A model generated the notes under the pieces. The model was given only the letters and a program-made list of their open reading frames with translations, was not told where the DNA came from and ran no database searches. A stretch of 64,000 bases of DNA, taken from JASLDZ01 sp038226305 (lineage in GTDB: Bacteria > Pseudomonadota > Alphaproteobacteria > Caulobacterales > Caulobacteraceae). Where the stretch lies: assembly GCA_038226305.1 (NCBI GenBank), contig JBBRQN010000015.1, forward strand, positions 7,144 through 71,143, given 5' to 3'. The translations under genes and the position numbers were made by a program. Position 1 is the stretch's first letter. Each line of letters opens with the position of its first letter. Below, in pieces: positions 23,658 through 32,075 of this stretch.

Positions 23658-25649
23658 ATGTCCGTTTCGCGTAGACGCCTGTTGATGGCGGGAGCCCTCG
23701 GCCTCAGCTGGACCCCGTTCGGCCTGGCGAGCTGTGGCGACGGCACCACCCCCGTCGATCCCCCCGCCAACGGCACGGGCAACACCACCGACCCCGGCAA
23801 CACCACGGGAAACACCACCGGCGGGAACACCACCGGGGGCAACACGACGTCGCCCGGCAACACCACCGAGAGCGGCAACACCACGGCGGGCGGGAACACC
23901 ACCGACCCCGGCAACATGACCGGAAACACCACCGAACCCGGCAACACCACCGAGAGCGGCAACACCACCGGCGGCGGCACCACCCCGCCCCCAAGCTCCG
24001 GCCCGCGGGTGCGCTATGACATCCGCTCTCCGCAAGGGCTGGCCAACCTGCAGATCTACGCCCGCGGCGTGGCGGCCATGATGGCCCTGCCCACGTCTGA
24101 CCCCCGCAGCTGGACCTTCTGGTGGTACACCCACTTCGTGCGGGACGACCGTTCGAAGGCGTCGGAGATCAACAACGTCTTCGGTCCGTCTCCCAGCGCC
24201 GCCCGCACCCTGGCCAACAAGGTCTGGTCGAGCTGCCAGAGCCATAACGGCCAGGACGAGAACTTCTTCCTGCCGTGGCACCGGATGTACGTCCTGGCCT
24301 TCGAGAACATCATCCGCCAGGTGACCGGCGAGTCGAACTTCACCCTGCCCTACTGGAGCTATACCGACGCGGGCAACACCGCCCTGCCGTCGCAGTTCCG
24401 CCAGCCGGGGAGCTCCACCTGGGGCTCGCTCTATCGGTCGGACCGGTCGCCGGGGGTGAACTCCGGCGGGGCGATCCAGCCCGCGGGCGTTCTGAACCTC
24501 GACGTTCTGGGCTCGCCCACCTATGCGCCCGACGGGGCCGACCAGGGCTTCTGCGCCAATATCGACGGCAACCTGCACGGCCTCGTCCACGTGGGCGTGG
24601 GCAACGAGCGCGGCATGGGCGCCGTGCCCTGGGCCGCCAACGACCCGATCTTCTGGGTGCACCACTGCAACATCGACCGGGTGTGGGCCAGCTGGAACGC
24701 CGCGGGCGGGGTGAACCCCACCGAGGGCGGCTTCATCGCCAAGCCCTTCGCCTTCGCCGGCCCCGCAGGCGTCGAGGTCGACTACATCGTCGGCAACGTG
24801 CTCTCCACCGGTGCGGTGGGCTATTCCTACGACCAACTGGCCGGGGGTGCGGTGATGTCGCGCTCCTTCGCCATGACCGCCGCCCCGCCGCCCCCCGCGG
24901 CTGGCGGATCGGCGCCGCAGATGCGGATGGCTAAGCGATCGATGCCGATGGTGGGTGCCGGTGCGCCGTCGCCGATGGCCTTCCCCAGCAGCGCGGCCTC
25001 CTCGGTGGCCCGCCTGCAGGGGATCGTGGCGACGCCTTCGATCACCAACGCCGCGCAGGCGATCACGCTGGGAGCTTCCGCGGTGCGGGTGAAGCTGCTC
25101 TCGGCCGCGGTGCAGCCGCAGATCCTGGCGCGCGCCCTGCCCGCGGGTGGAGCGATCCTCAAGAGCCTGCGTCGCGCCGCCCCGCCGATGGTGGGGGCCG
25201 CGGCCCCCTCCGCCCGCTCGGCCGCGGCTCCCGCCCCGGCGGCCAACGCTCCGGCCGCCGCCGCCGCCGCACCGGCACAGACTGTGGCCGCCCCCGGCCC
25301 CGGCCAGCGCGCGATCCTCGTGCTCAACGGACTGGACGCCAACATCCAGCCGGGCGTCGCCTACGCCGTCTACCTCGAGGCCCCCACCAGCGGCGGCGGG
25401 CGCGAGAAGATCCTCGTCGGCACGCTGAACTTCTTCTCGGCGATGGGCGCGATGGCGGGCATGGCGATGGCGTCGTCGGGCGCACCCAAGCGCTCGCGCG
25501 CGGTCAGCTTCGACGTGACGGCCGCCGCGACCCGCCTGGCCTCGCAAGGGCGGCTGGAAGCGGCCCCGCAGCTGTCGTTCCAGCCGCTCGGCTCGGTGAA
25601 GTCAGGCTCGGCCCCGACGGTGCAGGCGGTTTCGCTCGCCATCCAGTAG
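23658..25649 (+). CDS. Tat-exported lipoprotein tyrosinase (type-3 copper)
   Basis: A 663-residue product. The N-terminus has a twin-arginine signal (SRRRLLMAG, residues 4-12) and a lipobox LASC with Cys 26. Residues 41-104 are a GNTT-repeat linker. The tyrosinase core follows: candidate CuA ligands His 160 (WWYTH), His 197 (CQSHN) and His 209 (PWHRMY); CuB ligands His 308, His 312 (LHGLVH) and His 336 (WVHHCNIDR). A Met/Ala/Pro-rich insertion (about 425-550) precedes a C-terminal beta domain like that of the upstream gene. The substrate is probably a phenol; whether it is a monophenolase or only a catechol oxidase cannot be read. The His 197-His 209 gap is 11 residues, longer than the usual 8. 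Confidence 0.88.
   Translation: MSVSRRRLLMAGALGLSWTPFGLASCGDGTTPVDPPANGTGNTTDPGNTTGNTTGGNTTGGNTTSPGNTTESGNTTAGGNTTDPGNMTGNTTEPGNTTESGNTTGGGTTPPPSSGPRVRYDIRSPQGLANLQIYARGVAAMMALPTSDPRSWTFWWYTHFVRDDRSKASEINNVFGPSPSAARTLANKVWSSCQSHNGQDENFFLPWHRMYVLAFENIIRQVTGESNFTLPYWSYTDAGNTALPSQFRQPGSSTWGSLYRSDRSPGVNSGGAIQPAGVLNLDVLGSPTYAPDGADQGFCANIDGNLHGLVHVGVGNERGMGAVPWAANDPIFWVHHCNIDRVWASWNAAGGVNPTEGGFIAKPFAFAGPAGVEVDYIVGNVLSTGAVGYSYDQLAGGAVMSRSFAMTAAPPPPAAGGSAPQMRMAKRSMPMVGAGAPSPMAFPSSAASSVARLQGIVATPSITNAAQAITLGASAVRVKLLSAAVQPQILARALPAGGAILKSLRRAAPPMVGAAAPSARSAAAPAPAANAPAAAAAAPAQTVAAPGPGQRAILVLNGLDANIQPGVAYAVYLEAPTSGGGREKILVGTLNFFSAMGAMAGMAMASSGAPKRSRAVSFDVTAAATRLASQGRLEAAPQLSFQPLGSVKSGSAPTVQAVSLAIQ
23778..23969 (+). 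repeat. In-frame GNTT repeat tract in the tyrosinase gene
   Basis: Eleven copies of GGCAACACCACC-like units encoding Gly-Asn-Thr-Thr and one Gly-Asn-Met-Thr, separated by zero to two residues (DP, SP, ES, AG, EP). The tract forms a flexible spacer between the lipid anchor and the catalytic domain. Near-identical DNA units make it prone to length change by slippage. Confidence 0.9.
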
Positions 25650-25676
25650 GCCCAGCGCGGCCTGACCCGGCCGGGC

Positions 25677-27788
25677 TCAGCGTCGCTTGGCGGCCCGAAC
25701 CTTCGCTGCGGAAACCGGCGCGGCGAGCTTGGTGGTCGTGGCCGCAGGGCCTTGGCGGGCGTCGGTCAGCAGAGCCGCGCAGTCGGCGTTCTTGGCCGTG
25801 CCAGGGTCCACGAAAGGCAATATCGCCGCCAGGGGGCCGAGCGCCGCCACGAGCCCCACGGCGATCCCGGCCTGCACGATGGCCCCGCCCGGCTGAACGC
25901 CGAAGCTCGGGCTCTTCAGGTGGCCGCCCACGGTGACCGGGGCGAGCAGGCGCACCAGCCGGAACTTGGTCGGCTTGCCGCTGAACTTCAGGTCGAGCGA
26001 CTCGTCCTTCAGGCTGACCGTCCCCGTGCCGTTCACGACGACCACGCCGGTATCGATCGTGATCCGCTGGGCGCGCAGCACGCCGTTCACCACCCGGAAG
26101 TCGGCGATGGCGCAGCGGATGTTGGTCTGGTGCTGATCCTTGTTGAGCAGCATGAACAGGCCCTTGGTCGCGTCGATGCCCAGAAGCTCGGCGAAGGCCT
26201 GACGGATCTGTCCGCCGGGGATCACGGCGGTGATCTGCCCGTTGGACGCCCCGGCCGCCTTCTGGATGCTGTTGCCGGCGCCAACGATCTTGGCGCGGGC
26301 CTGCAGGGTGCCTTCCACCGGCTTCTGCCCCGACGTCTCGGGCAGGAACTGCTCGATCCGCACGTTCGACAGCCGCATGTCCACGCTGGTGACGGGGGTG
26401 TCCTTGCGGCCGTCCAGGACGATGGTGCCGGTGAGCGCGCCCTGCGGGAAGCCCACGGTGAGGGGGCTCAGCTTGAGCACGCCCTCGTCCAGATTGCCGG
26501 TGACCGAGAGGTTCTGCAGCGGCAGGCCCGGGGCCTTGATCGACGTGGCGTGGAAGGTCACGTCCGCATCCATCGCGCGCAGCTGATCGATCTTGAGGGT
26601 CGCGTCAGGCAGGAGGCGCGGCGAACTCGCCACGACGGTCTTGATCGCCGCCTTCTGCTGCGGCGTTGCGGCCTTGGACAGGCCGGGGGCCCCGAAGATC
26701 GCCCCGAGGTCTGCCCAGTCCAGGCTCTTGGAGGTGAGGTCGGCGTCGAGGTAGGCCCGCTTGTTGGTGGTATCGACCTGCAGGCGTCCCTCGATATCGC
26801 TGACGCCCACGCGGCCGGCGGCGCCAGTGAGGTCGTAAATCTTGCCGTTGCGCACGAGGTGGCCCGACAGGCGGTAGGGGGGCGAGTTCGGCAGGGCCAG
26901 GCCGGTCAGATGATAGACGTCGTTCAGGTCTTCACCGGTCAGCGTCAGGTCGGCCTCGAACCGGCCCAGATCGAACGGATGGGTGATCGCCCCCTTGGCC
27001 AGCAGATGCGTGGGCCCGGCGTGCACGTCGGCGGTGAACGGATAGGGCCGGTCGCGGTGCACGTTGATGAGCGGCCCACCCGTCACGTCCAGCAGGAACG
27101 TCTGACCGTTGATGAGGCCCTTGCCCTTGAGGCCGAAAGCGCCGGCGTCCGAACCCCCGATCCGCTCGTTGGAGTTCACGGTGCCGGTGAGCGTGATCTT
27201 GCGCTTGTCGTCGCGGAAATCGATGTGGCCGTCGGCGATGACCAGATGCTGGATCGGCGGCAGCTTGAAGGGTGCGTTCGGCTTTGTGTTGTTGGGGTCG
27301 CTGAAGTCCCAGTTCGATCGGCCCTGCGCGTCGGTGCGCAGGATCAGGTTGGGCTTCTCGATGTCCAGAAGCGGCATCTCCTGGCGCCCCGCCAGCAGCG
27401 GCAGGAGCTTGATCTCGCCCGTGATGCTCTCGACCTGCGCCATGTCGCCCTTGGGCCCACCTGCAGGCTGGCCGATGCGCAGGCCTTCAACCCGCACGCT
27501 GGGCGTGAAAGTCAGGAGGTGCACCCGAAGGTGCCCGTCGATGGACACCTCGCGGTGGATCCGCGCCCCGACAAAGCGGGCCACAGGCTTTCGCACCCAA
27601 TCCCAGTCGAACAGGGCCAGGAAGATGATCAGCAGGAGAAGGATCGCGCCGAGGATTCCGCCTGTCCAGTAGGCGGGCTTGCGCCATCCGTTGAGGTCGC
27701 GGGCGGGTGCCGCGACCGGCGCAGTCGCCTCTGTATCCGAAGCGTGCGGAGGCGTGCCGCCATCGGCAGGGGTCGGCGTGTCGATCAT
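25677..27788 (-). CDS. AsmA-family protein
   Basis: A 703-residue product with a cytoplasmic N-terminal tail (about 36 residues), one membrane segment (about 40-62) and a long periplasmic beta-rich region of the AsmA type. Family-like segments include VSIDGHLRVHLLTFTPSVRVEGLRIG, ADGHIDFRDDKRKITLTG and a C-terminal half with IRQAFAELLGIDATKGLFMLLNKDQHQTNIRCAIADFRVVNGVLRAQ in the AsmA_2 manner. AsmA-like proteins bridge the envelope and are thought to move phospholipids outward. It stands alone, convergent with the tyrosinase gene. Confidence 0.82.
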   Translation of the reverse strand: MIDTPTPADGGTPPHASDTEATAPVAAPARDLNGWRKPAYWTGGILGAILLLLIIFLALFDWDWVRKPVARFVGARIHREVSIDGHLRVHLLTFTPSVRVEGLRIGQPAGGPKGDMAQVESITGEIKLLPLLAGRQEMPLLDIEKPNLILRTDAQGRSNWDFSDPNNTKPNAPFKLPPIQHLVIADGHIDFRDDKRKITLTGTVNSNERIGGSDAGAFGLKGKGLINGQTFLLDVTGGPLINVHRDRPYPFTADVHAGPTHLLAKGAITHPFDLGRFEADLTLTGEDLNDVYHLTGLALPNSPPYRLSGHLVRNGKIYDLTGAAGRVGVSDIEGRLQVDTTNKRAYLDADLTSKSLDWADLGAIFGAPGLSKAATPQQKAAIKTVVASSPRLLPDATLKIDQLRAMDADVTFHATSIKAPGLPLQNLSVTGNLDEGVLKLSPLTVGFPQGALTGTIVLDGRKDTPVTSVDMRLSNVRIEQFLPETSGQKPVEGTLQARAKIVGAGNSIQKAAGASNGQITAVIPGGQIRQAFAELLGIDATKGLFMLLNKDQHQTNIRCAIADFRVVNGVLRAQRITIDTGVVVVNGTGTVSLKDESLDLKFSGKPTKFRLVRLLAPVTVGGHLKSPSFGVQPGGAIVQAGIAVGLVAALGPLAAILPFVDPGTAKNADCAALLTDARQGPAATTTKLAAPVSAAKVRAAKRR

Positions 27789-27842
27789 CCGGACCTAACG
27801 TCTGGGGGCTGAGGTTTTGTTCCGCCCCCGAATGCAGCGAAG

Positions 27843-29834
27843 CTAGGCCGGAACGAGGTGCGCCGTTTCGGCCACGCGCACGAGGTCGGCCATGATGGCG
27901 GTCATGTCGAAGTTCTTTGGCGTGTAGACGGCCGACACGCCCATCGCGAGCAGGCGAGCCTCGTCTTCAGGCGGGATGATGCCGCCCACGATCACCGGCA
28001 CATGCCCCAGCCCCTCGGCCTTCAGGCGCTGCAACACCTCCTCGACGAGAAGGATGTGCGAGCCCGACAGGATCGACAGGCCCACGAGGTGCGCCCCGTC
28101 CTTGGCGCTCTGCACGATCTGCTCAGGGGTGAGACGGATGCCTTCGTAGGCCACGTCCATGCCGCAGTCCCGCGCCCGCACGGCGATCTGCTCGGCGCCG
28201 TTGGAGTGGCCGTCCAGGCCCGGCTTGCCGACCACCACCTTGAGCCTGGCGCCCAACGCCTGGCTCACCCGGTCCACCGACTCCCGCACCGCGCCGATCT
28301 CCGGCGAGTTGGACAGGCGGGGGTCGGACGAGACGCCCGTGGGCGCGCGGTAATTGCCGTAGATGTCGCGCAGGGCCTGCGCCCACTCCCCGGTCGTGAC
28401 GCCCACCTTCGCCGCGGCGATCGACGGCGGCATGATGTTCGCGCCCGATTTGGCGGCGGCCTGCAGGTCGGCCAGCGCCTTCTCCACTGCGTTCGCGTCT
28501 CGCGCAGCGCGCCAGGCGTTGAGCTTCTCGATGGCTTCCGGCTCGACCGCCGGATCGACGGTCATGATCTTGTCCTCCCCCGCCGAGAGGGGGCTTTCCT
28601 CGAACGTCGTATAGCGGTTCACGCCCACCACGATCTGCTCGCCCGCCTCGATCGCCTGGATGCGGGACGTGTTGGAGTTCACCAGCCGCGACTTCATCCA
28701 GCCGCTCTCCACCGCCTCGATGGAGCCGCCCAGGGCGTCGATCTCGGCCAGTTCGGCGCGGGCGGCGACCTTCAGCGCCTCGACCTTGGCGGCCACCACG
28801 GGGGAGCCGTCGAACAAGTCTTCGAACTCGAGGAGGTCGGTCTCGTAGGCGAGGATCTGCTGCATGCGCAGGGACCATTGCTGGTCCCAAGGCCGGGGCA
28901 GGCCGAGCGCCTCGTTCCACGCCGGAAGCTGGACGGCGCGGGCGCGGGCGTTCTTGGAAAGGGTGACGGCCAGCATCTCGATCAGGATGCGATAGACGTT
29001 GTTCTCCGGCTGGCTCTCGGTGAGCCCCAGGGAGTTCACCTGCACGCCGTAACGGAAGCGGCGCATCTTGGGCTCGGCCACGCCGTAGCGCTGCTCCAGA
29101 AGCTCGTCCCAAAGCTCGGTGAACGCCCGCATCTTGCACATCTCGGTGACGAAGCGGACGCCGGCGTTGACGAAGAAGCTGATGCGCTGAGCGGTGGACG
29201 CGAACCGTTCGGCGCTGATCTCACCGCGAGCCTTGACCGCATCGAGCACGCTAATGGCGGTAGCCAGCGCATAGGCCAGCTCCTGCTCCGGCGTCGCCCC
29301 CGCTTCCTGCAGGTGATAGCTGCAGACGTTCATGGGGTTCCACTTGGGGGTCTCGTCTACGCACCAGGCGATCATGTCGGAGATCAGCCGCAGAGAGGGC
29401 CGCGGCGGGTAGATGTATGTGCCGCGGCTCAGATACTCCTTCACGAGGTCGTTCTGCGTGGTGCCCTGCAGCGCCTTGACGTCGGCACCCTGCTCCTCCG
29501 CCACGGCCACATACAGCGCCAGGAGCCAGGCGGCCGTGGCGTTGATCGTCATGGAGGTGTTCATCTTCGCCAGGGGGATCTGGTCGAACAGCGCCCGCAT
29601 GTCGCCCAGATGGCTCACGGGCACGCCCACCTTGCCCACCTCGCCCCGCGCCAGCACGTGGTCGGGGTCGTAGCCGGTCTGCGTTGGCAGATCGAAGGCC
29701 ACGGAGAGCCCTGTCTGCCCCTTGTCGAGGTTGCCTCGGTACAGTTCGTTCGACTTCTTCGCCGTGGAGTGGCCCGCATAGGTGCGGAAGATCCACGGGG
29801 CGTCGGGGGCGTGCTGGGTGGGTTTGTCAGTCAT
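27843..29834 (-). CDS. ecm: Ethylmalonyl-CoA mutase
   Basis: B12-dependent mutase converting (2R)-ethylmalonyl-CoA to methylsuccinyl-CoA in the ethylmalonyl-CoA pathway of acetyl-CoA assimilation. The 663-residue product has the acyl-CoA mutase N-terminal barrel (GQTGLSVAFDLPTQTGYDPDH, MNTSMTINATA) and a C-terminal cobalamin domain with the DxHxxG motif GLDGHSNG and the later GLSILSGSHI and VIVGGIIPPED. The single-chain length and match to MeaA-type proteins favour Ecm over methylmalonyl-CoA mutase. The pathway partner ccr lies 1 kb away, and a short-chain dehydrogenase gene ends three bases upstream. Confidence 0.9.
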   Translation of the reverse strand: MTDKPTQHAPDAPWIFRTYAGHSTAKKSNELYRGNLDKGQTGLSVAFDLPTQTGYDPDHVLARGEVGKVGVPVSHLGDMRALFDQIPLAKMNTSMTINATAAWLLALYVAVAEEQGADVKALQGTTQNDLVKEYLSRGTYIYPPRPSLRLISDMIAWCVDETPKWNPMNVCSYHLQEAGATPEQELAYALATAISVLDAVKARGEISAERFASTAQRISFFVNAGVRFVTEMCKMRAFTELWDELLEQRYGVAEPKMRRFRYGVQVNSLGLTESQPENNVYRILIEMLAVTLSKNARARAVQLPAWNEALGLPRPWDQQWSLRMQQILAYETDLLEFEDLFDGSPVVAAKVEALKVAARAELAEIDALGGSIEAVESGWMKSRLVNSNTSRIQAIEAGEQIVVGVNRYTTFEESPLSAGEDKIMTVDPAVEPEAIEKLNAWRAARDANAVEKALADLQAAAKSGANIMPPSIAAAKVGVTTGEWAQALRDIYGNYRAPTGVSSDPRLSNSPEIGAVRESVDRVSQALGARLKVVVGKPGLDGHSNGAEQIAVRARDCGMDVAYEGIRLTPEQIVQSAKDGAHLVGLSILSGSHILLVEEVLQRLKAEGLGHVPVIVGGIIPPEDEARLLAMGVSAVYTPKNFDMTAIMADLVRVAETAHLVPA

Positions 29835-29837
29835 CGT

Positions 29838-30593
29838 TCAGAAGTGTCCCACATGACCGCCGTCCACGCATAGGGTCTGGCCGGTGATGAAGCTGGCGGC
29901 GTCGCTGCAGAGGAACACCGCGGCGCCCGCGATCTCTTCCGGGCGGCCCCAGCGGCCGAGCGAAGTGCGCCCCGCGAGCCAGGCGGCGATGGCCGGATCG
30001 GCCGCCATCTCCTCGTTCGCCTCGGTGGCGAAATAGCCGGGGGCGATGGCGTTGACGGTGATGCGATCGCTCCCGAGTTCGGCCGCCAGCGCTCGCGTCA
30101 GCGCGTCGAGACCGCCTTTCGCGGCGGTGTAGGCGGCGTCTCCGGCCCTCGCCAGCGGCCCGGCGATGCTGGTGATGTTGAGGATGCGCCCGCCACGGCC
30201 TTTCCCTCGCATCAGCCCCGCCGCTCGACGGGCCAGCTCGAAAGGTGCCACGAGGTCCACGTTCAGGAGCGCCTGCACCGCAGCGGCGTCGAACGCCTCC
30301 AGCGGGCGGCGATCCCGGGCGCCGGCGTTGTTGACCAGGATGTCCAGCCCGCCCTCACTCTCCAGAGTGGCGAAGGCGGCGTCGCAGGCTTGCGGGTCGG
30401 CGATGTCGAAAGGCAGGGTGCGGGCGCCGCTGAGTTCGGTGCAGAGCCAGCCCAGCGCCGCCGGGTCTCGGCCGTTCAGCCACACGGTCGCCCCCGCTTC
30501 GCTGAGGCCGCGCGCGATTTCCCGACCCAGGCCCCGCCCGGCCCCGGTGACGAGCGCAACCTTGCCTTCGAGGCAGAACGGACCGAAATTCAA
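29838..30593 (-). CDS. Short-chain dehydrogenase/reductase (gluconate 5-dehydrogenase-like)
   Basis: A 251-residue SDR with the NAD(P) loop TGAGRGLGREIA (about residues 17-28), NNAGARD, the catalytic ITSIAG Ser and the YTAAK Tyr-Lys pair, and a C-terminal SDAASFITGQTLCVDGGH. The sequence pattern is that of gluconate 5-dehydrogenase or 3-oxoacyl-ACP-reductase-type SDRs; substrate not defined. It ends three bases before ecm on the same strand, so the two are co-expressed, which hints at an acyl-CoA or carbon-assimilation role instead of gluconate. Confidence 0.82.
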   Translation of the reverse strand: MNFGPFCLEGKVALVTGAGRGLGREIARGLSEAGATVWLNGRDPAALGWLCTELSGARTLPFDIADPQACDAAFATLESEGGLDILVNNAGARDRRPLEAFDAAAVQALLNVDLVAPFELARRAAGLMRGKGRGGRILNITSIAGPLARAGDAAYTAAKGGLDALTRALAAELGSDRITVNAIAPGYFATEANEEMAADPAIAAWLAGRTSLGRWGRPEEIAGAAVFLCSDAASFITGQTLCVDGGHVGHF

Positions 30594-30671
30594 GCTATTC
30601 TCCGAAAAGCTCTCCCTTAACGGGCCTCAATCCACCCTAGCAGGGCATGATCCTTCCGCGCCACAGCCGAG

Positions 30672-30738
30672 CTGCAATTTTTGTGCAGTGCGAAGAAGCC
30701 TCTTGCCGCCCGCCCGGCCTTGAAGCAGGTTTCGCACT
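30672..30738. promoter_or_regulatory. Candidate regulator sites upstream of ccr
   Basis: Two symmetrical signals lie in the 192-base ccr/SDR divergent gap. CTGCA (30672-30676) and TGCAG (30684-30688) flank an A/T-rich 7-base centre. AGTGCGAA (30687-30694) is repeated inverted as TTCGCACT (30731-30738). CTGC/GCAG dyads are known as PhaR sites and TTGCAA-like sites as regulators of acyl-CoA pathway genes; assignment here is inference only. Confidence 0.35.
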
Positions 30739-30785
30739 TCAACGGCGCTGGCGGAAGATCGGCGCACAACGATAGGGCGACCCGA

Positions 30786-32063
30786 ATGTCCACCGCCGTG
30801 CTCGAAGCGTCCGCCGTGAAAGACCTGTACGAGGTCGGCGAGATGCCGCCCGCCTATCACGTGCCCGCCAACATGTACGCCTGGGCCATCCGTCGCGAAC
30901 GCCACGGCCGCCCCAACGAGGCCATGAAGGTGGAGGTGGTGCCAACCCCCAGCATCGGCGACGACGAGGTGCTGGTGCTCGTGATGGCCGCTGGCGTGAA
31001 CTACAACGGGGTATGGGCGGGCCTGGGCACCCCCATCAGCCCCTTTGACAGCCACAAGGCCGAGTATCACATCGCCGGCTCCGACGCCTCGGGCATCGTG
31101 TGGGCGGTGGGCCGCAAGGTGAAGCGCTGGAAGTGCGGCGACGAGGTGGTGGTCCACTGCAACCAGGACGACGGCGACGACGAGGAGTGCAACGGGGGCG
31201 ACCCCATGTTCTCCACCAGCCAGCGCATCTGGGGCTATGAGACGCCGGACGGGTCGTTCGCCCAGTTCTGCCGGGTGCAGTCGCGCCAGCTGATGACCCG
31301 CCCCAAGCACCTCACTTGGGAGGAGGCGGGCTGCTACACGCTCACCCTCGCCACCGCCTACCGGATGCTGTTCGGGCACGACCCGCACATCCTGCGCCCG
31401 GGCGACAACGTGCTGGTGTGGGGCGCCTCGGGCGGGCTGGGCGTGTTCGCCGTGCAGCTCTGCGCGGCGGCCGGGGCCAACGCCATCGGCGTGGTGTCCG
31501 ACGAATCGAAGCGCGACTACGTGATGAGCATGGGCGCCAAGGCCGTGCTGAACCGCAAGGATTTCAACTGCTGGGGCCAGCTGCCGCCCGTCAACGGTCC
31601 TGAGTTCAACGAATACATGAAGGAAAGCCGCAAGTTCGGCAAAGCCGTGTGGGAGATCACCGGCAAGAAAGACGTCGACATGGTGTTCGAGCACCCCGGC
31701 GAAGCCACGATCCCGGTCAGCGTGTTCCTGGTGAAGCGCGGCGGCATGGTGGTGATCTGCGCGGGCACCTCGGGCTTCAACCTGACGATGGACGCGCGCT
31801 TTTTGTGGATGCGCCAGAAGCGTGTGCAGGGCAGCCACTTCGCCAACCTGATGCAGGCCAGCCTCGCCAACCAGCTCGTGATCGAACGCCGCATCGACCC
31901 CTGCCTGTCGGAAGTCTTCCCGTGGGACGGCATCCCCGACGCCCATGAGAAGATGCTGAACAACCAGCACCTCCCCGGCAACATGGCCGTGCTCGTCACC
32001 GCCCAACGCCCCGGCCTGCGCACCGTGGAAGAGGTGATGGAGCTGTCAGGCCAGCGGGCCTGA
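30786..32063 (+). CDS. ccr: Crotonyl-CoA carboxylase/reductase
   Basis: Reductively carboxylates crotonyl-CoA to ethylmalonyl-CoA using NADPH, the key step of the ethylmalonyl-CoA pathway. The 425-residue product is a medium-chain dehydrogenase-fold enzyme with YAWAIRRERHGRP, AAGVNYNGVWAGLG, the NADPH-binding VLVWGASGGLGVFAVQL and the CO2-pocket-type FEHPGEATIPVSVF segment. The ATG at 30786 gives the family N-terminus; in-frame sequence upstream to 30681 lies in the regulatory gap. Divergent from the SDR-ecm unit, so pathway genes flank one shared control region. Confidence 0.95.
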   Translation: MSTAVLEASAVKDLYEVGEMPPAYHVPANMYAWAIRRERHGRPNEAMKVEVVPTPSIGDDEVLVLVMAAGVNYNGVWAGLGTPISPFDSHKAEYHIAGSDASGIVWAVGRKVKRWKCGDEVVVHCNQDDGDDEECNGGDPMFSTSQRIWGYETPDGSFAQFCRVQSRQLMTRPKHLTWEEAGCYTLTLATAYRMLFGHDPHILRPGDNVLVWGASGGLGVFAVQLCAAAGANAIGVVSDESKRDYVMSMGAKAVLNRKDFNCWGQLPPVNGPEFNEYMKESRKFGKAVWEITGKKDVDMVFEHPGEATIPVSVFLVKRGGMVVICAGTSGFNLTMDARFLWMRQKRVQGSHFANLMQASLANQLVIERRIDPCLSEVFPWDGIPDAHEKMLNNQHLPGNMAVLVTAQRPGLRTVEEVMELSGQRA

Positions 32064-32075
32064 AGCGCCAGCGGC

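Noticed and set aside
23778..23969. Regular short repeats that might suggest a CRISPR array
   Set aside because: Units are about 12-18 bases, stay in frame, and encode GNTT without unique spacers. They are a protein linker repeat.
27858..29873. A long open frame (671 codons) on the + strand opposite ecm
   Set aside because: Its product is a low-complexity string rich in His, Arg, Gly and Leu with no domain logic. It is the expected antisense shadow of a GC-rich gene.
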